Assembly: GCF_000956405.1 (NCBI RefSeq)
Contig: NZ_JYIV01000017.1
Location: forward strand, 1 to 64,000
Length of the DNA stretch: 64,000 bases
Source: Microbacterium oxydans
GTDB lineage: Bacteria > Actinomycetota > Actinomycetes > Actinomycetales > Microbacteriaceae
Direction: 5' to 3'
Positions 1 through 6,658 of the stretch are shown here, piece after piece. A program made the position numbers and the translations under genes. The notes under the pieces were generated by a model. That model did no database searches. It was not told the DNA's origin and saw only the letters and a program-made list of their open reading frames with translations. Every line of letters begins with the position of its first letter. Position 1 is the first letter of the stretch.

Positions 1-52
1 CTCCACACTCCCTCCCACCCTCCACACTCCCTCCGCACTCCTGACACTCCAC
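1..52. repeat. Short tandem direct repeat, CTCCACACTCCCTCC units
   Basis: An identical 15-base unit (CTCCACACTCCCTCC) occurs at 1-15 and 20-34, a 19-bp period, followed by a degraded third copy up to about 52. The tract is C-rich on this strand and has no open frame of note. It lies at the window edge, so its full extent is unknown. It could be a slippage tract downstream of a gene to the left; no function is visible. Confidence 0.5.
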
Positions 53-54
53 CC

Positions 55-147
55 GCCAAAACGGAGACCATCCGCCCGCACCCCGCGTGTCGCCCCCGAG
101 ACTGAGGCCGACGCGCCGAGCCAGCTCCGGACGGTCTGGGTTTTCGC
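55..147. repeat. Palindromic element copy A (intergenic)
   Basis: The ends form an imperfect inverted repeat: GCCAAAACGGAGAC at 55-68 against GTCTGGGTTTTCGC at 134-147, with three mismatches in 14. The interior, read on the minus strand, matches copy B inside the MFS gene (shared CTCGGCG-GTCG and GTGCGG-CGGATGGTCT blocks). It sits upstream of the FUSC gene. The family looks like a REP/MITE-type nonautonomous element; no transposase is seen nearby. Confidence 0.6.
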
Positions 148-222
148 CTGGGCACGCCTCCTAGCTGCGGAGCGCGGCAGAAGCAACCGGGTGCACAGGG
201 CGGTCGACGGTCGCTACGCTCG

Positions 223-1353
223 GTGCGCGTGAAGGTCCCTCCCCGTCTGCGTGCCCGCCGTTCGGGTATCGCCCGCTCGCTGCATGAGGCCGTGCTCCCC
301 GCGCGCCTCCTGCTCGTCGCGAAGACGATGCTCGCGGTCGGGCTGGCCTGGGCGATCGCACCGCACATGCCCGGTGTCACCGACGAGTACCCGTATTACG
401 CCCCGCTGGGTGCGCTGGTGAGCATGTATCCGACCCTGATGGGCTCGGCGCGATCGAGCCTGCAGACCTTGCTCGGGCTGGCCACCGGAATCGGCCTCGC
501 GACACTCATCGTGATCACCGTGGGCCCGACGTGGTGGTCGATCCCTCTCGTCGTCGGCCTCGGCGTGCTCGTGTCGGGGACAGGGTGGTTCGGCGTCGGT
601 CGCGAGTACGTGCCGATGGCCGCCCTCTTCGTGCTGATCATCGGCGGACAGAACGCCGACGACTATTCGCTCGGGTATCTCACGCAGATGGCGGTCGGGG
701 TGGTCATCGGCCTGGTGGTGAACCTGATGATCGCACCGGCACCACTCACCATGGCCGCAGCCGGACGGGTGGCCGACTTCCGCGAGCAGCTGGCCGCGCA
801 TCTGCACGACATCGGCTCGGCGGTCGCGGAGTCGTGGCCTCCCGAGCACGAGCAGTGGGCCGACGATGCGGCCTCGCTGGCTGACACCTCCTCGGAGCTG
901 AGGACGGCTCTGACGGAGGCGGAGGAGAGTCGGCGCGGCAATCCTCGCGCGAAGGGACACCGCTCCCGGATTCAGCAGAGCGACGATGAACTCGCGGCCC
1001 TCGATCGCATCGGCCACCTCATCCGCGACATCGCCGACGAGATCGCCGACACCATCTGGGAGAGGCCGGCAGGCTTGGCTCTCGACCCCGCTCTCCCGGA
1101 GCCGCTGTCGGCCGCGTGCCATGCGGTGGCCGAGGTGATCGCGCGCGGCGATGCCTCCTCCAGTGAGGATCACCGTGTCCGCGCCGAGGCGGCGCGCGCG
1201 ATCCGACTGCTTCTGGAGGCAGTCGACGATCGCACCATCGACGTCCGACGATCGATGGGACCGGGAGTGCTCACCGCGATGCACCTGCGCCGCATCCTGA
1301 TCCTGAGCGGCACGGGCTCACCCTCCGGCGCGAGCGAAGAGGAAGCTGAGTAG
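223..1353 (+). CDS. FUSC family membrane protein
   Basis: A 376-residue protein whose N-terminal half (about residues 25-185) contains a run of closely spaced hydrophobic segments typical of FUSC/aromatic-acid-exporter modules, including a YYAPLGALVSMYPTL segment like the conserved first helix pair of the family. The C-terminal half is soluble, charged and helical, as in YhfK/FUSC-like proteins that end in a cytoplasmic domain. The family is thought to export aromatic or amphipathic compounds; the substrate here is unknown. The start is uncertain: GTG at 223 has no clear ribosome site, GTG at 229 is an alternative. The gene appears to be monocistronic, convergent with the ArsR-like regulator five bases downstream. 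Confidence 0.75.
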   Translation: MRVKVPPRLRARRSGIARSLHEAVLPARLLLVAKTMLAVGLAWAIAPHMPGVTDEYPYYAPLGALVSMYPTLMGSARSSLQTLLGLATGIGLATLIVITVGPTWWSIPLVVGLGVLVSGTGWFGVGREYVPMAALFVLIIGGQNADDYSLGYLTQMAVGVVIGLVVNLMIAPAPLTMAAAGRVADFREQLAAHLHDIGSAVAESWPPEHEQWADDAASLADTSSELRTALTEAEESRRGNPRAKGHRSRIQQSDDELAALDRIGHLIRDIADEIADTIWERPAGLALDPALPEPLSAACHAVAEVIARGDASSSEDHRVRAEAARAIRLLLEAVDDRTIDVRRSMGPGVLTAMHLRRILILSGTGSPSGASEEEAE

Positions 1354-1358
1354 TCGCG

Positions 1359-1949
1359 TCAGATGGTGTCGTCGGCGGCGATCACGTCCACCTGCCAATA
1401 GCGCCCGTCGGGGTCGGCGTCGTCGTGCGCGTCGTCGGCAGCACTCATCAGTTCGTTCACCTTGACCATCAGGTCGTCGAACTCAGCCTCGGTCAATCTG
1501 ATCGTGCGCTGCGTGAAGGCGGCGTGCACCTCAGCCGTGCGCCCGGCGACGTACTCGGGGGTCCAGGCGGTCACGCGGCGCATCAGATCCTGGTGATCCT
1601 CGACCAGCGCGGCGATCACGGCGTTGCCGAGTTCCTCGTCGACGACCGGACTCTCCGGGCCACCCACATTGAGCGGTCCTTTGTGTCCCGTCCAGACACG
1701 GTCGCGCCGGTCGCGGGCCTTATCCGGCGCCTCTTCGATGAGCCCGGCATCGGCGAGCGCACGCAGGTGGAAGCTGGCACTGTTCGCCGGCACACCCAGC
1801 TCGGCGGCGATGTCGGCGGCCCGCAGGAACTCCCGCCGGGCGAACAGCCGGATCATCTGGCGCCGAAGCGGATGCGAGTAGGCCTTGAGCATGGCCGACG
1901 TCATCCAGGCGGGATCCTCGCGCGTGCTCTTCGTGCGATCCTCCGTCAT
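1359..1949 (-). CDS. ArsR/HTH_20-type transcriptional regulator
   Basis: A 196-residue protein. Residues about 15-95 form a winged helix of the ArsR/HTH_20 kind, recognisable by the SHPLRRQMIRLF segment, the AADIAAELGV helix, the ANSASFHLRALADAGLI recognition helix and the following wing. The C-terminal half is a mostly helical effector region of unknown ligand. It is divergent from an MFS exporter across 74 bases that hold three TTGCGCAA boxes, so it very likely represses the exporter and itself. A GGGGG tract sits directly upstream of the ATG. Known members with this architecture regulate neighbouring drug or metabolite exporters; that role is inference here. Confidence 0.82.
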   Translation of the reverse strand: MTEDRTKSTREDPAWMTSAMLKAYSHPLRRQMIRLFARREFLRAADIAAELGVPANSASFHLRALADAGLIEEAPDKARDRRDRVWTGHKGPLNVGGPESPVVDEELGNAVIAALVEDHQDLMRRVTAWTPEYVAGRTAEVHAAFTQRTIRLTEAEFDDLMVKVNELMSAADDAHDDADPDGRYWQVDVIAADDTI

Positions 1950-1974
1950 CCCCCGATCCTATCCGCACTCACAA

Positions 1975-2010
1975 TTGCGCAATAAGACTTGCGCAATATT
2001 TCTTGCGCAT
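1975..2010. promoter_or_regulatory. Three phased TTGCGCAA operator boxes
   Basis: TTGCGCAA occurs at 1975-1982 and 1989-1996 and TTGCGCAT at 2003-2010, each start 14 bases after the previous one. The middle box supplies a TTGCGC -35-like hexamer (1989-1994) and TAGTCT at 2012-2017 follows with a 17-base spacer as a -10. This puts the predicted transcript start at or next to the MFS ATG (2024), which has no Shine-Dalgarno sequence, so the MFS mRNA is probably leaderless. Bound repressor would cover the -35. The regulator is presumably the divergent ArsR-like protein. Confidence 0.65.
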
Positions 2011-2023
2011 CTAGTCTCGACGC

Positions 2024-3409
2024 ATGACGACCCTGACCGAGCCTCATCGCCTGTGGCGGAACACGCGCTATCTGACCTGGCTGGCGAGCGATACGAGCAA
2101 GGGACTCGCGGCCGCGCTGTTCGGCTTCGCGATCCCCCTGCTCGCTCTGATCGTGACGAACGACCCCGCTCAGGCGGGCATCATCGGCGGCGTCGGGATG
2201 GCGGCCCGGCTCCTCGCGACCCTTGCAGGCGGCGTACTGGCCGATCGCCATCGCCGTATCGCGCTGATGCTCCTCGGCTCGCTCATCGGCATCGTGCTCG
2301 CCGGGGGCTTCACACTTCTCGCGCTGGGAGACGCTCTGACCTTCACCTCGCTGCTCGTGATCGATGTGCTGCTCGCCGTGCGCAGCGGCCTCTTCGACGT
2401 GGCGGGCGAGAGCGCCATCAAGGAGATCGTCCCCGACGACGCGATGGGGCGCGCCCAGGCCGCGAACCAGGGGCGCGATGCCGCACTTCAACTCGCCGGG
2501 GGCCCGCTCGGAGGACTGTTGCTGGGCGTCGGCGGCTGGCTCGTCGGCGTGGTCATGACCCTGTGTCACGTGATCGCGGCTGTGACTGCATGGATGCTGG
2601 GGCGTCAGGCGCGACGTGCCGGAGTGGTCGATGCGGGCGAAAACCCAGACGACGTGCCCGCACCTCGGCGAGTCGAGCCCGAACACGCCGCGAGTGCGGC
2701 GGATGGTCTGGGTTTTGGCACAGCACCCACCTCGACCTCGGCACCGACCCCGCCCGCGGCGAAGCCCGACGCGTGGAAGGAGCTCCGCGAGGGGTTCGGG
2801 TGGCTGCTCTCCCGGCCCGACCTGGGCGGGGTGCTGCTCATCACGACGGTCATCAACCTCGGCTTCAACGCCACGATCACCACCATCATCTACGCCCTCC
2901 AGCAGGACGGGCACTCCGAGCTGCTGATCGGCGCCCTGAGCGCGTCGATCGGCGCCATGATGCTTGCGGGAGCCGTGGTGGCCCCTCTGCTCATCCCGCG
3001 CATCAAAGCCGGAATCCTGACGATCGCGGGGCTCTGCGTGATCTCGGCAGGCGCCGTCGTGCTGTCGCTGGTCACCGACCCGCTGATCATCGCCGTGGTG
3101 CTCGGCGTCTCAGTGCTGCTGGTCCCGGCGCTCAACGCCGCCATGATGGGCTACTTCATGGTCGCGACCCCGAGCCACCTGCTGGGACGCGCGAACAGTG
3201 CCGCCGGCGTGCTCGGCATGGGCGCGATGCCACTCGCACCGCTCATCGCCGGCTTCGGCCTCGCCTGGATCGGCCGGGAGTGGACCATCCTGGTGTGCGC
3301 AGCGCTCTGCCTCGTCGCCGTGGTGATGGCTGTCAGCAATCGGGCGCTACGCGCTCTGCCCGTCGAGTCCCGCTGGGCCGACCACGCGAAGCAATACGAG
3401 AGGGCCTGA
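2024..3409 (+). CDS. MFS transporter (exporter type)
   Basis: A 461-residue major facilitator with about 12 membrane segments. The GG-ADRHRRIALM motif in the loop after TM2 (about residues 68-82) is the classic MFS motif A region. It resembles enterobactin-exporter-like/MFS_3 drug efflux proteins. The central cytoplasmic loop between TM6 and TM7 (about residues 203-255) is long, Pro/Ala/Thr-rich and partly encoded by a copy of a palindromic repeat (2636-2719) that keeps the frame open. Substrate unknown; the divergent ArsR-like regulator suggests substrate-induced efflux. There is no ribosome site before ATG 2024; a leaderless transcript is likely. Confidence 0.85.
   Translation: MTTLTEPHRLWRNTRYLTWLASDTSKGLAAALFGFAIPLLALIVTNDPAQAGIIGGVGMAARLLATLAGGVLADRHRRIALMLLGSLIGIVLAGGFTLLALGDALTFTSLLVIDVLLAVRSGLFDVAGESAIKEIVPDDAMGRAQAANQGRDAALQLAGGPLGGLLLGVGGWLVGVVMTLCHVIAAVTAWMLGRQARRAGVVDAGENPDDVPAPRRVEPEHAASAADGLGFGTAPTSTSAPTPPAAKPDAWKELREGFGWLLSRPDLGGVLLITTVINLGFNATITTIIYALQQDGHSELLIGALSASIGAMMLAGAVVAPLLIPRIKAGILTIAGLCVISAGAVVLSLVTDPLIIAVVLGVSVLLVPALNAAMMGYFMVATPSHLLGRANSAAGVLGMGAMPLAPLIAGFGLAWIGREWTILVCAALCLVAVVMAVSNRALRALPVESRWADHAKQYERA
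2636..2720 (+). repeat. Palindromic element copy B inside the MFS gene
   Basis: Inverted ends GCGAAAACCCAGAC (2637-2650) and GTCTGGGTTTTGGC (2706-2719) match with one mismatch in 14. The interior aligns with copy A read from the other strand. The element is in frame and encodes roughly residues 205-232 of the TM6-TM7 loop, where extra residues are tolerated. It is the only intragenic copy seen. Confidence 0.65.
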
Positions 3410-3433
3410 GCTCCCGGGAGAACGCGGTCGGCG

Positions 3434-3652
3434 CTAGAGCACCCCGGTCAGCGCGGCGATCCCCGCCAGCAGTGACACGAGAGCGAGCACGAGCGCAACC
3501 GCGATGAGGACGGCATGCACCTTGAGGAACGGAGTGGCCTTTCCGTTCTGGTCCCGCGCCCGCGGGTCCTTGGACACGCGCTTGTAGAACTGCGGCCAGA
3601 CCAGGGCGTTGAAGGCGGCGTTGAGGAACAGCAGGACGGCGAGGGTGATCAC
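3434..3652 (-). CDS. SCO4848-family small membrane protein
   Basis: A 72-residue protein with two membrane helices (about 1-15 and 45-70) joined by a short basic cytoplasmic loop containing WPQFYKRVSKDPRA and the FLKVHAVLI motif at the start of helix 2. These features match the actinobacterial SCO4848 family, whose function is unknown. The start is GTG at 3652 with GGAGGG almost adjacent. It is convergent with the MFS gene. Confidence 0.75.
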   Translation of the reverse strand: MITLAVLLFLNAAFNALVWPQFYKRVSKDPRARDQNGKATPFLKVHAVLIAVALVLALVSLLAGIAALTGVL

Positions 3653-3840
3653 CCCTCCACGCTATCGACTTCATCTATGGGCCGATCGTCTGAGCCTTGC
3701 CGCCACGGACGCTTCGGACTTTCGCTCACCAGCGGCGCGAGATCTACATGTCCCCCAAAGAGGGGACAGAACGATGGGAAGAGAAGAGGTAGCTTGGAGA
3801 AGTAACACGTTAGATGTTAAATGCTCACAAGGGAGTGGCC
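3653..3840. promoter_or_regulatory. Upstream region of the Cys-rich peptide cassette
   Basis: About 190 bases without a gene and visibly less GC-rich than the surroundings. At 3803-3819 TAACA and TGTTA form an inverted repeat, overlapping a TAAC-AC-GTTA palindrome at 3803-3812; TTAAAT at 3817-3822 is a candidate -10 with a weak TTGGAG at 3794-3799. This is a plausible operator/promoter for the following three genes, but no known consensus is matched with confidence. Confidence 0.35.
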
Positions 3841-4398
3841 GTGTCAACATTGGGTTACGCACTGTCGGCGCTGGTCGGGCTCATTCTCGTCTTTACTGGC
3901 GTCCTCAAGCTTCGAGAAGGACGCAAGCTCGGCGAGACGATCGCGAGGTACCGTGTCCTTCCTCCGCCGATGGTGCGCCTGACGGCTTCCTTCCTCCCGC
4001 CGATCGAACTGGCGGTTGGGCTTTGCCTGGTCCTTGGAATCACAGGACCCTGGCCATTCGCGGCCGCTGGGCTCATCGTGATCTACACCTCGGCGGTGGT
4101 CTCGGTGATAACCCGAAGGATCTCGACGGACTGCGGGTGCTTCGGCTCAGTTCTCAGATCACAGGCCAACTGGGTCGTGGTCGGGCGCAACGCTGTCATG
4201 ATGCTCGCCCTGCTGCCTTCAATTCTTCTGCCCCCAGCGGCGTTGATCGAAGGGTGGGTCGGATGGTGTCTCGTCGGCGTGGCAACCCTCGCTGGTCTAA
4301 CTCGGGCGCTCTCACCGGACCAGCACACGGCAAAGGAAGACGAGAGCGCCGCGCCTCGAACTCAAACAGTGGCGCAACGGATTGGAGATCCATCGTGA
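3841..4398 (+). CDS. MauE/DoxX-like redox membrane protein
   Basis: A 185-residue protein with four hydrophobic segments (about residues 3-20, 45-65, 68-88, 110-150 region) and a DCGCFG motif at residues 97-102 in the loop after the third, the Cys pattern typical of MauE-family proteins. MauE is required for maturation of the disulfide-rich methylamine dehydrogenase small subunit, and relatives are found next to secreted Cys-rich peptides. Start GTG 3841 is chosen because AAGGGAG (3829-3835) lies five bases upstream; an in-frame ATG at 3814 lacks one. The stop overlaps the start of the Cys-rich precursor gene (GTGA). Inferred role: supplying oxidising equivalents for the precursor's disulfides at the membrane. 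Base composition is lower in GC than neighbours. Confidence 0.75.
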   Translation: MSTLGYALSALVGLILVFTGVLKLREGRKLGETIARYRVLPPPMVRLTASFLPPIELAVGLCLVLGITGPWPFAAAGLIVIYTSAVVSVITRRISTDCGCFGSVLRSQANWVVVGRNAVMMLALLPSILLPPAALIEGWVGWCLVGVATLAGLTRALSPDQHTAKEDESAAPRTQTVAQRIGDPS

Positions 4399-5087
4399 GC
4401 ATGAAACGCAGATCGTTCATCGGAATCGGGCTCAGCGGTCTCGCTGCAGTGGTATTCCCCGAGTTCGCGAGTGCCGGGATGCGTCCACCCGCGGCAGAAA
4501 GCTCCGACGGAGAAGCGCCCTGGCAGTGGCAGCCGAGAGAGGCAAGAGCAGCGACTGAAGAAGAACGTGCGAGGTATCTTCGCTTCTTCGAAGACGACCT
4601 CGAGAGGATGGAACGCAGTTACGGGGCGCGCGCAGAAGGCGCTCCATTGCCCATGTCTGTTGCCGCGGGCATGTCCGGCACGGTTGTCGCCCTCAGCGCC
4701 TCCTTGGCCACGTCGCGCATCTATGCCCGACACGTGCAGTTGGCATCTGACGACACCGTCCTGCGTACTGCGACGACGACCTTCACGGTCTCGGAGGATG
4801 GCAGAAACATGAACTTGGATTCCATGGGAGTGGACGCGCGGTCAGCGATGACGAGTCGAGCGAAGTTCGACGCGAGGGTTGCCGCATCCGCAAAGGCTTG
4901 CCCTCCAGGAAAACACTCGTGCCGCACGTGTTCTGATCTGAACACAGCGGCGGTTCTCACCTGCTGCGGTGGCTGCGCATGGGCGGGAGGAAATCCGATC
5001 GCGCTCCTGTCTTGCGCAATCATCATGTGTTCTCTGTGCGCTTCTCAGAATTGTCGGAGGTGGACCTATGCGTGCTGCGGTGTCTGA
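4395..5087 (+). CDS. Tat-exported Cys-rich peptide precursor, possible halocin C8-like bacteriocin
   Basis: A 230-residue protein beginning with a twin-arginine signal (KRRSFIGIG at residues 4-12, hydrophobic stretch, cleavage likely after FASA near residue 27). A middle charged/Thr-rich region follows (about 28-165). The last 62 residues (169-230) hold twelve cysteines, including two CC pairs and GGC, embedded in small and hydrophobic residues. This layout (Tat signal, propeptide, C-terminal Cys-rich hydrophobic core) recalls the archaeal halocin C8 precursor, whose N-terminal part also gives immunity; sequence-level homology is not proven. The GTG start at 4395 has GGAG seven bases upstream and overlaps the MauE-like stop by 4 bases. 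It is followed by an overlapping small membrane protein gene. Alternatives: secreted redox protein or metal-binding peptide. Confidence 0.6.
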   Translation: MSMKRRSFIGIGLSGLAAVVFPEFASAGMRPPAAESSDGEAPWQWQPREARAATEEERARYLRFFEDDLERMERSYGARAEGAPLPMSVAAGMSGTVVALSASLATSRIYARHVQLASDDTVLRTATTTFTVSEDGRNMNLDSMGVDARSAMTSRAKFDARVAASAKACPPGKHSCRTCSDLNTAAVLTCCGGCAWAGGNPIALLSCAIIMCSLCASQNCRRWTYACCGV

Positions 5088-5382
5088 CCTGGAGAACACT
5101 GTGTTGGACGATGACGACGGCCAGACTCAGCGCGCGAAACGGTGGGCACTTCTGTCGTTGACTTTCGCGTTCAACGCTTTCGCGACGTACTACTACCTCG
5201 CCAAGGCAGAGATAACGCACCCCGCCGTGCTGACCACAGGCCTCGTGGTTCTTTGGGCCGTTTGGGTGGCCCTTCTGGTCGTCGCTCTGACCGCACGTCG
5301 AGCGAAGCGGATACACCGCGCCGTGGCCAACGTTGCCCCGGTGTGCGTCGTCATCGGTGTGGCTCTGTACTTCCTGGTCTAG
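5068..5382 (+). CDS. Small three-TM protein, possible immunity protein of the Cys-rich peptide
   Basis: A 104-residue protein with an acidic N-terminus (residues 1-20) and three hydrophobic segments (about 24-42, 47-69, 85-103) separated by a basic TARRAKRIHR loop. No family was recognised. ATG 5068 is preceded by CGGAGG with a seven-base spacer, and the gene overlaps the end of the precursor gene by 20 bases, which indicates translational coupling. Small multi-TM proteins encoded directly after bacteriocin precursors usually give self-protection, so immunity is the best guess; it could also assist export. Confidence 0.55.
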   Translation: MRAAVSDLENTVLDDDDGQTQRAKRWALLSLTFAFNAFATYYYLAKAEITHPAVLTTGLVVLWAVWVALLVVALTARRAKRIHRAVANVAPVCVVIGVALYFLV

Positions 5383-5513
5383 CGGGACGCTGCACGACGC
5401 TCGGCCCCCGCCTCAGCATTGACATACCGATCGCGCACGATCATCCGCGCGGATTCTTGGATGCGGACATGTATCAGAAAGCCCTTGCCGCGCTCCTGGT
5501 AGGTGTGATCACA

Positions 5514-6149
5514 ATGGGCTTCATGATCGACGGTGCACCCGGCACCGCTCACGATCCTGCCTCGGACGACGGGCGCGCACGCTGGGAGCGCGCCGCCGAT
5601 CTGTTCGATGCATGGCGCGAGAGCGACAGCCGCGCGATGGACGAGCTCGTACGGCTGATGACGCCCGTGCTCTGGCACGTCGTGCGCGCCTATGGGCTGG
5701 AGCGCACCCTCGCCGAAGACGTGGTGCAGACCACCTGGCTGCAACTCGTCCGCGGCCACGACTCGATCAGCGACTCACGGGCCGTATCGGCTTGGCTCAC
5801 GACCACCGCCCGCCGGGAGGCCTGGAAAGTCGCGAAAGCGCACGGCAAGGTCGACACGACCGACACGGACGACCTCGATACGCTGCTGCCTGAACAGGCG
5901 TCGGCCGAAGAGCACGCCACCCTCGGCGACGAGAACCGCCGACTGTGGGCGGCTGTGCGGCGTCTGAACGAGCGCTGCCAGAAGCTGCTGCGTGTGATCG
6001 CGTTCGAGGATCGTCCGGACTACGCCCGCATCGCCACCGACCTCGCCATGCCCATCGGCAGCATCGGCCCCACGCGGAACCGATGCCTCGCCAAACTGCG
6101 TGCCCTGCTGGACGCGCCACCGACAGCGCAGGCAGGGGGATTCGCATGA
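5514..6149 (+). CDS. ECF-type sigma-70 family RNA polymerase sigma factor
   Basis: About 211 residues. Region 2 is visible at roughly residues 22-90 (RAMDELVRLMTPVLWHVV, then LAEDVVQTTWLQLV, the core-binding helix) and region 4 at about 145-200 (LNERCQKLLRVIAF, then YARIATDLAMPIGSIG, the -35 recognition helix-turn-helix). Start choice: ATG 5514 has a GGTAGGTG element about ten bases upstream; ATG 5469 and 5523 are alternatives. A TTGACA hexamer at 5419-5424 could be a -35. The gene overlaps the next by ATGA. Sigma factors of this kind are found next to S8 protease and CHAT genes in actinobacteria, and probably direct transcription of this cluster; there is no classic transmembrane anti-sigma factor. 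Confidence 0.85.
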   Translation: MGFMIDGAPGTAHDPASDDGRARWERAADLFDAWRESDSRAMDELVRLMTPVLWHVVRAYGLERTLAEDVVQTTWLQLVRGHDSISDSRAVSAWLTTTARREAWKVAKAHGKVDTTDTDDLDTLLPEQASAEEHATLGDENRRLWAAVRRLNERCQKLLRVIAFEDRPDYARIATDLAMPIGSIGPTRNRCLAKLRALLDAPPTAQAGGFA

Positions 6150-6601
6150 CCGAACACGAGGACGCCCAGATGTTCGCCCGGCTCCGCTCCCTGTGGAGCG
6201 ACGTGGATCCGGTGCCCGCCGGCCTCATCGACCGCATGGTCGCCGCGGTCGCCGCCGACGGCTTGAACCGTGAGTACGCGCTGCTCACCCTGGTCGAAGG
6301 GCAACTCGGCGCGGTGCGGGGCGAGGCCGACGCGCTCACCCTGCAGTTCAGCGACGGATCGACGAGCATCCTGCTGCACGTGACGACGACGGCTTCCGGG
6401 CGCCGCCGCGTCGACGGCTGGGTCGACACCGCAGCCGCCGAGATCGTCCTGACTCAGGGCGAGAAGACCAGGTCGACCACGCCGGAGGAGACCGGACGCT
6501 TCGTGTTCGACGACGTCCCGCCGGGCCTCACGCGCGTTCAGCTGACCACCGTGATCGGGGACGAGACGCGCACGCTGGCGACCCCGCAGTTCGAGCTGTG
6601 A
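6146..6601 (+). CDS. Sigma-coupled accessory protein with beta-sandwich-like C-terminus
   Basis: A 151-residue soluble protein starting in the ATGA overlap with the sigma gene. The N-terminal 45 residues contain SLWSDVDPVPAGLIDRMVAAVAAD, similar in style to short helical segments of anti-sigma or sigma-interacting proteins. The rest alternates beta-strand-like segments with a GRFVFDDVPPGLTRVQL stretch resembling carboxypeptidase-regulatory-like or Cna-B-type folds. No zinc-binding anti-sigma HxxxCxxC motif and no membrane helix are present. Tight coupling suggests it modulates the sigma factor or is a partner of the downstream protease; function otherwise unknown. Confidence 0.7.
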   Translation: MTEHEDAQMFARLRSLWSDVDPVPAGLIDRMVAAVAADGLNREYALLTLVEGQLGAVRGEADALTLQFSDGSTSILLHVTTTASGRRRVDGWVDTAAAEIVLTQGEKTRSTTPEETGRFVFDDVPPGLTRVQLTTVIGDETRTLATPQFEL

Positions 6602-6658
6602 CCACGGGCGCCGCCCGTCGATGAAGACGCGGGTCCACCCGCAGGAAGAGGATGACGC

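Noticed and set aside
1..52. Repeated CTCCACACTCCCTCC as a CRISPR-like array
   Set aside because: Units are 15 bases with only four-base spacing and no spacer diversity or cas genes.
3814..3841. Upstream ATG for the MauE-like gene
   Set aside because: It lacks a ribosome site and overlaps the palindrome; GTG 3841 has AAGGGAG at proper distance.
5419..5424. TTGACA as a sigma-70 promoter of the sigma-factor gene
   Set aside because: The -35 is perfect but no acceptable -10 lies 16-18 bases downstream, so it is mentioned only as a possibility.
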